A stretch of DNA of 64,000 nt, taken from NCBI GenBank assembly GCA_002633005.1, contig NMRA01000101.1, forward strand, positions 281,695 through 345,694. Reading direction: 5' to 3'. The position numbers and the translations under genes are program-made. This stretch comes from Phoronis australis (lineage: Eukaryota > Phoronida > Phoronidae). Position 1 is the stretch's first letter. Every line of letters begins with the position of its first letter. Below the pieces are notes generated by a model that was not told where the DNA came from, did not search any database, and saw only the letters and a program-made list of their open reading frames with translations. Below are positions 27,601 to 42,600 of the stretch, one piece after another.

Positions 27601-30600
27601 AGTTTGCAGGAAACTTCAATAATTCACCTATCAAATGATATTTGAAGAAAATATGTTTGTAGTTCTGGCACTCAACCTTTAGTGAGACTTTGTAATTTTT
27701 CTGTACTCACTATGTGCCCGCCCAAGGTTAAATAAGACAATTGTTTTACTATTCTGACATTATGCATTGTTAGTTGATTACATATTTCACTTAATATTAA
27801 TCCAAGTTTAAATTGACCAAAGGGTCAAGTAAAGTGTGTGTGCACTAAACCGGCTGTCCATTAGAGGGTCAGGATCCCTGTGCCGTGTGCAAATACCACC
27901 CAAGCACATATATTCATGATTGGATACCAATTATTGACCCCAGGGAAAATGTTTACTCATTCTTCCATGTGTAAACTAACCACAAATCCTTTAAGCTAAT
28001 TTAGACTTGATTGACCAGAATGAAATATCCAGGCACCTACTTTTGTTATTCCTAATCTAATTACCATGGCGATAACCTTGGAGAGATCTTTACTCAATGT
28101 ACAGTGGGGTAACTTGGAGGCAACATTGGTCAGTTCAGGGTGCCTAATCCACCTTTGGAGACCTCTGTGAAAATGCATAGATTGTTAAGGCTGGTCTATG
28201 TTTGCTGTCCCATTATGTAAACAGATAATCCTTCATGCCAATATTGTGAAGTGACCACTATGTGGTATCTGGGCACCTCCTGGCTTTCTATGTCAATATT
28301 CAGAGGCAATGACCTTGTTTTTCCTCAGTAAATCCGCTGGTGAACTGGTTCTAGCAGATTGCATTTAAGCTCACTGAAGTTTGGGATTATTGCAATAAGT
28401 CAAAATTATTGTTGTTGAAATTGTATACAACATGATGGACTGTCGTGGAAAAATCACCACCATTTGATGATCAAGCATTAGACAAGTGTGAAGCCAACAC
28501 AGTAGTTCATTAAACTCACTTGGTGTACATAGGCTGGTGTGTTATACCATCTTGTAATCCACAACTCATATTATGTCATGACTTATGTACTTACTGGGTG
28601 TAAAATGAGAACCCTTAAGCTCTCCACCAATTGAGCGGACAATATGGCTGACAAGTCAGGAATTCTATTTGTCAAGTTTCTCCTAAAAAATTAATGCTAA
28701 ATTAGTTTAGTCTATTGCTAGCATGGTTTCTACTGTGTATAGATGTCAACAACATTAAATTTTGGTAATTAAAAAGTGTATCCATTATTTGCCCTAAGGC
28801 AGTTGTCTTCAGAAAGGACAATTTTGTGCTAAGTAACTGGAAGATTACCTTAACCCGCAGGGATCGTTAACTTCAATATTTTCTCTATGTAACCAACATA
28901 TGGTATTGCAGGACTTCCTAGCTTAGAAAATAGTTTTTATCAATAAAGAAAACCTAGAAAATTAAGGCCACAATTTCTGTAGCGTTCAAAGATTATGCAT
29001 AAGTGGATTTTTCATACTTTGATAGAATTGAAGCAGTTAAATGTTACTGATACAGTTTTTGAAATGTGCCATTTTACTTTCAGATGTCTGACAGTACTGA
29101 AGAATCGCTGCGCCTCAGTTGTTATGCCAAGTTGCTCTGTATGTTGGAGTTGAATGAGGTCAGATGAGAATGATTTTTGATGTGTTTTATTGTTCATCTG
29201 GAGGTTGATAAAGAACAGAAATATTAGTAAAAACAGAGACATGGTCTAATAACAAACATGAACAAGTATTAAGTTTTTGTATACACGCAATCAACTTAGT
29301 TTCAATTAATTTTTTTTTTTTCACTAATATCCATTCTTATAACACTATGTGCCCACATTTATATCGCTTGACTGCGATGCATAAGCTCCTAATAAAAGCT
29401 CTGTCAACATCTATAATGTCCACTTCTCTTAAAACTCTCAGAAGTTATTAAAATGACAATAAATATAAGCCGGGATTAATATATAATAATGATAAACATA
29501 AGTGTCTGAAGTAAATTGGTGTTTCTTGCACCAGAACGTGACTGAGCCACCTGCACCATTTCATGGATAATTCTCTTACAAGAAAAACACGCATTTCTGA
29601 AGATGTGCGGGAATTTTCACTGCTGCTGCTTCAGCCTTGTATGGTGCAACTTGCACTAGGATCAAAGCGAGCACGGCGCCAGAGTCAGACGAAGTTGTGA
29701 TGTCCACATTGTCCAGTTTGAGCTAGACTCAATTAAGTGTAATTACCCACAAACTATAGTAAACATCTCTGCATGTACATAGTGGCGAATTTTCGAAATA
29801 CATATTAAGCCAATAATTTTCGTTTAAAATAAACAATATGCCAGACTCAGCCTGAAAAAACAAGGTAGTATGGTTTTCGATTTTTAAATATTGATGAACT
29901 ATTAACTTAAAACTACAGATGTTGGTTACGTATTGAAGATAAACTATCGTGTGTATTGATATACTCGGAAGATTTACAAACGGTGATCATTATTAGCAAT
30001 ACCAAGTGGTTTATTCTCTTAATATACAACAAAACTAAATTACACCCAGTGACCAAATTAGATGTCAGTAACTTTTAAGACAGCGCTTATCACCTAGTCG
30101 TGTCGAACTAGTTTATTCGAGGAGTAGCACGCTATCCGAAAAACTGGTAGTCGGTAATCAGCTGGCAGTGGAACACGTGTCATGAAGAATAACTGTGGTT
30201 AGCTTCAAAATCAATGAGAAAATCCAAGTGCTAGATGAGGTGGCTCAGTGGTCACCGGCTAACTTGCAAGTTTCATTGACGATCAAAATTTGCCACTGTT
30301 CTAGCACTTCAAGATGAACCCAAGCTACTGTTTTAAGATATTTTGTAATATTTAAAATGTCATCAAACCCATACTTTTTATGCGCCCACATATTTATATG
30401 TGGACGCATTATGCCGTCATCTCTGTCCGTCCGTCCGTCCGTCCGTCCGTCCGGGCGGCGTCCGTCCGGCGTCCGGCGCCCGCTGCTCTATCTCCAAAAC
30501 CCTTTGACATACGTTCATGAAATTTGGCACATATGTTCCATTCATGAATGGGACGGCATGTGCGAACTTTCGGACGGATCCGACTACCGGTGTGCCCCCT

Positions 30601-33600
30601 AGTGGCAATTTTAGTTTTTTACGCTTACCTTTGTATCTTCAAAAGTCCTGAACGGATTTTCATGAAATTTGGTATGTAGGCACCTATTAGTGAGATGACG
30701 CTATCCTCCTGTTTTCAGATGGATTCGACATAGTTTGCGCCACCTAGTGGCCATTTTTACTGTTTTCGAGTCTGTATTTTTGCGTCCACCCCTCTATCAA
30801 CCAAACCGCTCAAAGGATGATTGTGAAAATTGGCGTGTATGTGCTTACTATAAGGAAGACAGCTGACAATGATTTTCAGACGATTTGGACTACTGTGGCG
30901 CCTCCTAGTGGCAGTTTTGTTTTTTTGCGCCCATGGCTGTATCTCCCAAACCGTTTGCAGGATCTTTACTAAATTTAGCAAGTGTATTTATGTGATGTTG
31001 ACAACGGACGATGACGACTTTAGGATGATTCTGACTACCGGTATGCCTCTAGTGGCAATTTTAGTATTTGCCTCTAGTGGCAATTTTAGTATTTTACATT
31101 GACCTCTGTATTTTCATAGGTCTTCAGGTGTATACTTTGTGTTACTTCGTGACTGTGAAGGAAAAGTTCCAAGTAGAAATTTGTTTCTGGCATTCTAATG
31201 CTGTGCTAATCTCGTATGTTGGTAAATTTGTTTTTAATTCTATGTTTCTGTGGTGCTTTAAGCAACTGGTGTATAGGATGTGCTTGTATTATGAAGATTA
31301 CTCACATTTTGCCCCTAGCCTATTGAGGAGACAATGACCATGCCTTTCCATTTTGCAAAGTACGCCCTCTACTGGCCACTTTATGGTACCAATAAACAAC
31401 CCTAGAAGGATACCGTATGCGGTGCAATTGTGGGCGCATTTCAACGCTCCGCGTTGCTCTTGTTACATTTCAGGCTGTAAGTCTGTGCAAATTGCAGAGA
31501 AAACCAATTTCAGTGTAATAATAACCTCAGTGCTGTTGAGAAGGTAGTGCTAGTTATTATCTGTCCACTTCATTAGCTTGAATACAAAGGGCGTGCTGAG
31601 TAGACATTTAAAAGTTGTCTGAGGGCAAAGGGAATCTCCAGTGTAAGTGAGAAATTCTCCACTTGGCATGTCTGATTCGACATGTATCAGACCACCTGCT
31701 CTATTTTTACTCCAGTACACGACTGAGCGGCCTGCAAACGTCTGATGCGACATATATCTCGGGCGGATCCAGGATTTTTATTTAGGGGAGGCCAGGGCAG
31801 AGTATTAGCCAGGATTTTGCCTGTCAGACGACGCACCCCCGAACTGCCAAATGGAATCTGGGAGAGTTTCAGGGGGGCCATGGCCCCCTTGGCCTCACTC
31901 TAAATCCGCCACTGTATCTGACAGGCCATCTGCACTATTTTTACATCAGTTCAAGCCTACCTGTCAAACGAACCTCTGCTCTGCTGTAAGCCTACCTGTT
32001 TGGTGTCAAACGAACCTCTGCTCTGCTGTAAGCCTACCTGTTTGTTGGCTATCCACCTCTTCTCTTGCCTTGGTGTAGTGGGCAGGCTTGCGCAAAGCTA
32101 CTTGAGAAAAAAACAGATCCTGACAGCATACCGGTACTCTCATTGCAAGCGTGTGTATAAACCTGCTCGTAATAAGTCCAACTCTGGTGTGTCATAGCTC
32201 CCCATGTTGGTATACTCAAGCAGACATGGTACTTCAAAGGATTTGTGGTGACTTTGTTGTTTTTAAGGCCTTTGCTTAGGTGGGCTTAGGTAGTAGTTTC
32301 AGACCAACTTGTTTTTGTGCTGCCAACAGAGCTTGGCAAGTTTAGTATGACCATGCCAGTTGTTGGCTAGATAATCAATAGAAAGTTAAATACAAATTAG
32401 CAACTTAAAACAACATGCTGTGCTTCATATTACGTTTCAATATTCTTTAAGATCATCATCAGGTGTAACACAGTCAGTACACAGATGCAATTACATAATG
32501 TACAAAGGGGAGACAAATCCATAATCCATTATTATGGTCAATTCAGTCATCCCATCTCAAATGCCTCAATATTTATCTGAATTACCAAATCCGGCCTTCA
32601 CTGAACATCCTCTCGCTCACTCTAGGTTCACTATGGACTGCTGTATATCTCAGACCTGTCCCTGTGGTCGGACTGTACCACGCCTTACATCACAGTTCAG
32701 ATGGCACCTGACTTCTGCTTCGATATTTCCATCCCATCTGTTATTTTGTGCAGAGATATACTGTACAGTTCAGGTAAGCGAGATTGCTGAAACTTAACAT
32801 CCCTGTTATTGCTTCAGTATCATTGAAAACTTAATCCTTTATAGTGGTATTGGCAGCCCTTATGGTTTCATTTTAAATAATAGCAAATAAGAATGAGTTT
32901 ATATTAAAAATATATTCTGAATTAGTTAAACAGAAAGTAATACGCAACTTGTCATCCCTTTCATTGCAAGAAAAGCCTTCCATATAGCCTTGCCCTAAGA
33001 ATTCGACGCATTTGTTCAGAAGAAACTTCCTTTAATAACCGTTTAAAAGAACTCAAGTACTATCTAATTCAACGTCATTTCCCCTTCCATCTTATACACA
33101 AACAGTTTGACAAAGTGCACTCAATTACACGAAATGAATCTTTAAGAACTAAAACTAAAGGCAATACTACTAATAGAATACCATTCATAACTATGTTCAA
33201 TCCATGTTTAAACGGAATTAGACACGTCTTCAAAAAACATCTTTCTACGCTGCATATTTCCCCTCAAATGAAAAACCTATTTCCTCATCCACCTATAATT
33301 TCTTGGAGAAAATGTAAAAATCTAAAAAATTATTTAGTTAAAGCTAATATCGACAATATACACCAAACTGACAAGCCTATTGGCAACACACAATGTAACA
33401 AAACTAGGTGTAAAATGTGTAACTTCATCAATGATAGCACTTTTTTCCAGTCTTCCCAAACCAATGAAAACTTTGAAATAAAACATTCTGATTGCACCAC
33501 CAACAATTATATTATTTACCTTATAACTTGTAAAAAATGTTCTATCCAATACGTAGGACAAACTCAACATAATCTACAAACTCGGTTTCGTAATCATAGA

Positions 33601-36600
33601 TTTAACATAATGCATAAAAACATTTCTGATACTATACTAGGTAATCATTTCAATTCCAAAAACCATAATATTCAAGATCTTTCTGTACAAATAATAGAAA
33701 AACTCCAACACCCCAGTACCCCTCACAGACTCAAAAGAGAATATTGGATAGACAAACTTAATACAGTAGAACCTCATGGATTGAACATAAAAACTTCTTA
33801 AAATATGTCATTGAATTTTTTACGCAAAAATGTATCATTTTCATTACACCATATCTTGTATGTCAATTGTCATTTTGTGTTTGATTTTACTTTATTTCTG
33901 TTTTTGTTGACAAAGGAATTTATTACATCTGAAAATTTCAAATTTCAGTTGATCCATTCTTGTTTTATTTACTGATTTATATTCTTCATTTCATGAAACA
34001 ATAGTAACCTTGGGAGGATCTGGATCGCCTTATTTAGTTTCAGATATATTTTCTGCGTTATATGTTTGACAAATTGTTGTGTTTGAGGTTATGAATAAGT
34101 ATTAGTTCAGTGTTTTATATGTGTTTGTTTCCCAGTAACATATTTTAATAAATTGATTACTATGTTACTATGTGGGCAGTTGCATTAGTTTAATAACAAT
34201 TTAAACTGATGTGGTTTCTTATCTACGTAAAATCTCACGAACTGCGGACAAAAAGCAATCGCCAGAATTATATTTCTTATATTTTAAGGCTTTTAAAACA
34301 TTATGTGAACGCTAACAATGTATCAAAATATTGTCTGATGGTAGTTAGAGGAAAGAACTTGAAAGTGGTAAAGGCATTGCTGCTACTTATCGTTTATGTA
34401 AAAATGAGCAACAAAATTTCACGTTTCCACCATATTGTGTCCTAAATTGGTAAGATTTTCTCAGAAATATTTGGGATCAGCTTTTAACTTTAAAAACTTG
34501 AAAGTTACTTTACAAAATTCATGACTGATGTTGTTGTGGTATGTCGTGGCCTTGTCTGTTGTATACTTTAGGTACCCTTGTGGCAGACTCCTACTAATGA
34601 TGTAGTGGTATGTCATGACCTTGTCTGTTGTATACTTTAGGTACCCTTGTGGCAGACTCCTACTAATGATGTAGTGGTATGTCATGGCCTTGTCTGTTGT
34701 ATACTTTAGGTACCCTCATGGCAGACTCCTACTAATGATGTAGTGGTATGCCATGGCCTTGTCTGTTGTATACTTTAGGTACCCTTGTGGCAGACTCCTA
34801 CTCTCAGCTGAAGATTTTATCTACTCTCACTACGCTGCCTAGTTTACATCATCTGGACATTTCATCAAAGCTGCCTCAACTAACAAGTCATGTACAAGAT
34901 GCTTCCCTTGTTGTTTTCTCAGGTAAGTTGTTCGTTTTCAAATAGGCTGCTCACAACATAAGTGATTTTAGAGAGAGAGAGATGATTTTGCCTTTCTGTT
35001 TAAACAAAATCTTAAGTTGTGCAAAAGTATGTTCCCACTTACTTATTTTAGTACTATTCAATATCGAAATAAGGTACATAATGCCCAGCTAGAATTGACG
35101 CTGCTTTTTCTTGTTATTACAGGTGCAATAGAAAGTGTTGACGAAGACAGTGCTTGTACTTGGTTCAGCTGTCCTCATTGTAATGTTGAATTGGACCCAT
35201 CTTACACTCCACTCAGGTACAGCAAAATACAAAACAATTCAGTTTCTAAGATTACACCAAGGTCTAGCAAGTCATTGTGGGATTTTTCATTTCTTTGTGA
35301 ATGTTAATCCATTATAGATTTTACGCCATAGATTTTTCATTTTGTGGTGCTTGACAGGCTTAAATTCATGAAATGGTCAATTCATCTCCAAACCACTGTT
35401 TAGAAATAATAACAATCATCATCACTCTCATCTATTCTCTCTTGAAAAATGGATGGGGTTGAGCGCACTTCCAAGAAGTCAAAATCAAGGCCACAGTTAT
35501 TACTTTCTTTGGCAAATAAGAATTGGTCACATTTGATGATGCGTGCATGAATGGCTGCATGGTCAATCTTTATTTACTTTATAACTTTGTGGCAACATAG
35601 GAGCTAAATTCTACAAAATGCCCTCCCATGCCCCCCCTCCCCGACACTATGTGCAACTAGACCCTCTCAAGTCAATAACTGAACATTAAGTACCCACACA
35701 TGGCAATACTTGAGATGGTGTATAAACCACTCGAGTTTGTAGTAATTCTCCACAAACTGCTCCTTCGGGAGAACTCACTGGGGTCGTGACCTTAAGTAGC
35801 TTATGACCTGAATATAAAACTATCCATATAAGGACTATGATCTTTTTGTTTTTGATTGTTTTATCGATATCTCGTCTCAGAGCAAAGCATTTGACAGATC
35901 GAGATATCTTATTCAAACACAGGTATAGGGTACTTGGCTTGAGTCAAACATGGCATTGCTATTAAACTGCTGGTATCAATGTTCACAAGAAGAATACAAG
36001 CTGAACTGTTCCATGATAATAAGAGTTATAGAGACCTAGCTAGAGATTTTCCCACAATCCTCCAATGCGTTGAACTGTATATTTTGAATTTCTGAAAAGA
36101 CAACTTTTGCATTTTTCAAAAGATAAACCCTGTTTCAAAAGTCTGTTGTGGGATAGGCTGTGACAAATTTCAGATATTAGCCTTTAAACTTAATCGGTAA
36201 CTATGACTTCGTGGAATGGTAATCTAAAAGCTTAATTTATGGATCAGTGTTTGTTAACCGAAACTAGATTGGAAAATTTCAAGAAAAATACGCAGTGGTG
36301 TAGCTACGTTACTATGTAAACATGCTCGATCATACGCTTTAGGTTATGACTTTGTTTCTGTTTCTGAAAAATTTGCTCACTCAGCCAGTATTAGAGTGTT
36401 TGTGTTGCAGTAGAGATAAGTCACTTTTCTGCTTCTTATCTTGTGGTCGATCGGTGCGTACTTGACGCACAACTATCACTACGACCTTTAGGTATTTGAT
36501 ACGAAAACTATCACCACTGACCTCTCTTACTGGTTTGATGAAAAGGACTATAATTCATTTGCAGCTGCTTTCATAAAGGTGGTTTAACAAAACCAGATTT

Positions 36601-39600
36601 AAGACTTAAACCTTTCTTTCTAAATCTGGTCTAATTTTAGACTTAACTGGCATTTCACCAACGTGGTTTAAAAGTCTGAAAGCCTGGTTTTGTTAGACCA
36701 TGGAGCGGGTTTACTAAAACTAGGTTTAAAGTATCCAAGCCACCCTACTGCATGTCGGTCTGGATTATCCCAACAAAGAAACTTTTGAAGTACTTCAATG
36801 AAACCTTGATAATGTGGGTAGAAATGGCACATAGTAGTAGAATCAGTGCAGACATTTGCGAAAAATTAAAGCTTTTCTCATAAGGGAAAAATGTTCCCTC
36901 CCAGAACTGATCAGAGAAAGAGCCAATGTTATAGATAACAAGTAAAATGGTGACAAAGGAAGTCAATCTAAGCAGCAGTATGGGCAGGGAGAAGGTTCAA
37001 AATAGACAACACTGCCAGATAAACAAGTGGTTTGACAAATAGACAAGTAGTTTACTAAACACACTAGTGATTGGTCAAATAAACAAGTTGTTTGACAAAT
37101 AGACAAGCAGTTTGCTAAACACGCAAGTGATTGGTCAAATAAACTAGTCAAGAATGCTATAGTTTTCCAAATAGGAAAGACAACTATACAGATTCTGTCA
37201 GTTAAACAAGTGCCTACTGTTGAACAAGCAAGTAAGTTGGCAAGTAATTAAGTGGGTTACCAATGTCTTGTAACTTTGGAGTTCAACTTTTAAATAATTT
37301 TAGTTAACTGTGGAACAGACAAGGCATCTGTTTACCGGACAAGATGAGCACGGCAAATGGACAGAGGGCGTTACTTGAAAACGAATGACATCACGGAGTC
37401 TCAATGACTGACTCATGGAAATGATTCTGTGACTACTGACTCTTAAATTCAAAGCTTTGATCCCCTATACTCCAGTTCCGGACCAGTAGACACCAAACCC
37501 ATGGTACAAATTCCGTATCAGAACCCCTAAACTTCACACAGACTCCATACCCACTGACCAAACTCCATACTCGAACCATGGATGTGGTTAAGGAATTTGA
37601 TCCTTGGATATGAAATTTTGTCTCCTTTCCTTGTGTACGTAGTTTTGGTACTTGAGATTAGGGGCACACCTTTTGTACCACGGGTTTGGTGCCCGCTGGT
37701 TCAAGACCGGAGTTAAGGGATTGTATCAAAGTCTTGGAATCGTTTCTGCTCCCTGCTTCTACAATCAAAAAATGATCACACAACAAAGTGCACATTACTG
37801 CCTTGAAAGCATCAACTATCATTGTCATTTTGGATTTTTACAGGTGTACTTCCTGTATGGTTGCAGTTGACTCTCCACGTATCAGGATGAACATGGAAGT
37901 TGTGTCATCATTCGTCAGTGACTCTGAGTCACACACCGTTAAAATTAAGGTCTGTTGGTTTCTTCCACACACTTCAGGCTTAGATTCCTAATGAGGTATA
38001 CCTACTGTGTCCATTAGAGTGCTTGAATGGATTACTACCTGTGGTTTTCAAAAAAAGTTGACTAATATCAGTCTTGTCATTTAAAATTAACAAAAAAATT
38101 AAAAACTGTCAGCTTATTTTTCAAGGGTTTACAAATTACTTTTCCTCAGTCTGTTTCCTTCTTGGTTTTGGAAATTTTTGACCTACATGTAGTTTTTAGA
38201 ACTACTGAGCAACAAACAGAAATAGTATTCAGTCTTGTCAGAAAAGTTTGTTGATTTAAAATTTTTGAGTATGTCATGTTCTGTCTTGAAAGCAGTGATA
38301 AGTTGTGTACTTACTGTAATACTATAAATAGTATTCCTTCCTGGAGGAAAATTTTGTTATATATCACTTAATTTTTATTCTGTACTTACACTTCGAGATC
38401 GGAAATATACCGAACTAAAATTAGTTTGGAACCGAAATCATGTCATACTTAACAAAATATTAATATTTGTAGAGACCAGTAGCTTCTATTTTTGTAACAA
38501 AGATTCCCTTTTGTTACAAAAGTGCAAACATAGCCCATATTTTTGGGGGGAAACCAATGCTTCATCAGTGTCCTACACTGAGGAATGTGTGTTGTGTGTA
38601 TTGAAGGATTGCTTGTTTCCATGTATGTGTGCATTTCTTTCAGCTTGTTTATGTTTGTGTGCACTTATATTTACTTATACTCCATATTAGAAAGTCAAAT
38701 ATTGACTGTCAATGGATGATAAAGAGAAGATAAATGACTGAAATTAGGAGATAAATGAGATTTTGTTGGTATCTTTGTGTGTATCATTTTATACCAAGAT
38801 AGCACTAATGAAGGGGTTCATCTGCTGTGTAACTGTGGTGATTTAGGTTATTCATGTACCAATGGCTGTCTCAATTCATCTGCTTTTTTATTTTATTTCA
38901 TTTTATTTAAGTCCAAAAACTGTTTTGTTTTCTATCTCATTTTTTGTATAAACTATAGCGGAAAGAGTTGAAACGCATTCAGAATAAGTGCAGCCTTGCA
39001 ATTTATAAAATGTTGTCTTTATTTGAATGTACATGTATTATTCAGCTGTAGTCATTGTTGATTATTTTGAGATTATTCTTGGCACCGCTTGTGTATATAA
39101 GGTAATATTTACCAGTTAAGTTAATTGTTTCATTTTCACCTGTTCAAACTTTGAGTGCCACAACTCCTTGTTCATTCTGTTGATATTCAGGCTAAAAGGA
39201 GCTCAATTTCAATTGAGCAGACATAACAATGGAATGTGGTAGTTTGGACAGTGCTGGACTGCTCCAGTACATCTAATTGTATTCAATCTCTCATCATATC
39301 TTTGAAGATAGTGTCTGCAAAATAGGTCGTCCCTATTATCAAATGGGGTCACTGTATCAATACACTGGTTGGACAGCCTTTTATGGTAAAGGCTTTTCAA
39401 CTCAGACCTTTGAATTTAACATATTTATGTTCCCCACATCTATGTATCAGTGTACGAGTGCATATTGCAGTCATATCTGCCTGGGTCTCTGGTGTCTGCT
39501 GCTGTAGCTTTTAAACCCATTTCAGGATCTCTATGAGATTTGGCAGATGTGTTCTTATGAAGTTGACAACAGATTGTGTCGAATTTTGGACCTGTCTAAT

Positions 39601-42600
39601 ATTGCCACTGTGATGCTTAGTGGCAATTTTAGTTTTTTACGTTGGCTTGTATGTCTTTAGAATTCGTGAAGGATTTTCATGAAATTTAGCAAATATTAAG
39701 GAGATGACTGTACCTTCGCATTTTCAGATGGATTTGATAATCCTAAACCTTTTAGTTGCCATTTTTAAGATTTTTGAGTCCGTTTTTTTGTGTGTCTGCC
39801 TTTCTATTTGCCAAACCGCTGGAAGGGTTGTTATGAAAATTGGCAGTTGTGTTTCTGAAGTAGAGTCCACATCTGACGTTGATTTACAGATGATTTTGAC
39901 TATTCTGTCGCCCTCTGGCAACCCTTTGCAGGAATGTTGGGCAATTTAGCAGATGTGTTCGCATAAGCAACTTGGGATACATTAAAGTCTCATCAGTTTT
40001 GGACAAACAATGGTGCCATTTTTTCCTTTTCACTTCAGACCTTGTTGTAAATGTGTCCCATATTTGAAAGAATTGTACTATGGCAACGCTTGTTCTGAAC
40101 TTGCAGATGGTAACACACTAATTTTGGGCTAGGTTTCTGTAAAAAAGTGTGAAAATTAAAAGTCACTGATCTCCCATATTGTGTCCTAAATTGGTAATTG
40201 AAAATTTACATGGATGTTTTTAAATTAAATTTACAGAATTAAAGTTAGAAACTTTTACCACTGTAAATATGATAAATGTTTTGACCTCTATGCTTAAAAT
40301 TTTTCATGGTGGAATGCTTAAATTTGTTCAGATTTGTTGCCAATTGATAGATTGTCAAGCTAGTATGGTTTACCTACAAGTCCATAATGTTCATTCCTGT
40401 TGTATTTTTCATGGCACAGTTACTGGAGAAGACAATATTACAGGTGTTACCCACAGATTATCAGGATCAGGTAAGATTTTTTATTTAAGATCTGTAAAAT
40501 TTTGAAATTAAATATTTGGTGAAATCACACCGACATGACGGACAAGTGAAATTTCATGTTCTCATTTCTTCCATTAAAAATATGGTGCATTATTTCTAAC
40601 ATGTGGCAAAGTTGTATTTTAATTGTTGGTATACACAGCGAAGAAGGCCTTGAAAAATTATCGGACAGTTTGTCACTTATTTTGTCCAAAATTGACGATA
40701 TTTTACTTGGTTCTGCCGTATTTCTAATAGTGAGTGTTGACCTCCAATATAGGCAGTGTTAACAGTGGTTCGTACCTAATAGCCTGTCAATGAAAACAAG
40801 TGCCACCTTGCTGTTGAATTATACTCTACCTTCTGGTTTGTCGTAATGGAATCTTAGGGTTACTTAATAATGCCGCTAATCCACTTTCCTTATAGTAAAC
40901 AACTTACTTTTGATATTGGGCACTGGTTGTTATGAAATTGGTCTTGTACTGTTCCTTGTTTAGATTAGATGTGGTTTTGGGCTTGGGAATACCTAAGAAT
41001 TCCATATTTTTAGCTTTCCCACTGTCATGTTTTGAGGAGTTTCAGTAAATAGGAAAGCACAAATTCTGGACTTAAATTTCCATCATGACAGTGTGGATTA
41101 AATTGCAGAATTTTGGAACACTTCCACATGGGAAAGGTTGAATCCACTCCAAGAGGAGTAATCACTAGAGATCGCAACATGCAACACACTTATTGAATCA
41201 AGAAAGTGAATCGCCATTTGGTGTTTATAATCCTGAGAACTAGTGGTCATTCCAATGTTGCTTTCCGGATGGCGATTATTGGGAAAACTAAGGAGTTTCC
41301 TTGAAGTTTTGATAGACTGGACTTTCCTTAATGGGAAAGAAACATTTTGTTGACTGAGCACTTAACCAACCTACCAAGTCTTCCCTTGCACCTGAGTATG
41401 GAACAACTGATACCCGTTTTATAGGGTTATGTGGTCCAAATCAAATGGTAATTTCTGTGGTGGTCAAAGCTAAGTTTATAATCTCTTTACTACGACTTGT
41501 AGGAATGATTCAATCTTGTTTTTCTGTGTTGTAATTGTATACTTTGCACGCATTATTACATAACATTTAGTTACCGGTATTTCAAAAAGGGCAGTTAATG
41601 TAAAAATCCTTAATATACACTGGTATATATATCTATATGTATGTATGTATGTATATATTGCAGACTTGAACTGCTAAAATCGAGAAATTTCCAAAATCAT
41701 GATCTGATCTAGTATCACATTTGATTAAACAAGCCTATTGTGTTGGTACACAATGTTGTGTTAGTAAGCTGGTAAGAGCTTACAATCAATGAAGGAATCA
41801 GCAGTTAAGTCTAACTTCTCTGAAAGTCAACTGTTTTCCTTCGTTTTTTGGTGATAGTATTTCATTCAAAACACATCTTCTTCATGACATTCGTTGAATA
41901 TGGTTTGGAAATAGTATTTTTTAAATATCAGTTAGCATCAGGCAAGCTTTTTACAGCTGGATTACATGTCGAGCTTGTTTGAATACTTTGGGGCTGTACT
42001 GTACTTCTTTAGTAGTTTCATTTACTTTGAAACTGATATCAAACCATTTTAAAAACATGTATGGCGTGCCCAATTTTATTAGTGAAAATAGTGTAAATAT
42101 AGATGTCAGTTTTATACCTCCACTTTTAAAAGTTTCAATGAGGGTAGCTTTGAAATACTGGATCTGTTATTCTAACCCCAGTCATAACCTCTTCAAATAC
42201 TTGAATCCAGAATACATAAGGCATTGTTATTCATCTGCTCTTCTTTGTTTATCGTGGTACAAAACCAGTGAGGCTTGGTTTCTGAACATTGTTTCAAACG
42301 AGTTGTTGACTCAAGCTGAGAATCCGAGCAAACAAACCTCGTACCCCTGCATTAAAGAAATATTTGAAAAATATGGTGGTTTCTTGAATTCAGGGCACTA
42401 TATTGCAAACAAGTAAAATTTTACAGTAATGTTTCATTCCTTTAAATGAACTGTCATAACTCTGGAATTTTGTATTAGTGAGTCGGTAGTGAAAAATCAT
42501 CTGGAAGTTCTGTAAGTCCTTTATACAGCTTTCTTCCTGTTTTATAGGTTCTTTGATATTAGCTAGAAAATTACCATAAGTGAACTCAGCTGTGAGTGAC

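Noticed and set aside
40556-40762. Open frame after the SPIDR exon 19 region, ending in a plausible hydrophobic segment
   Set aside because: No acceptor gives the phase needed; exon 40420-40470 joins 43357-43488 directly in phase 0 and matches the SPIDR C-terminus, so no exon is missing.
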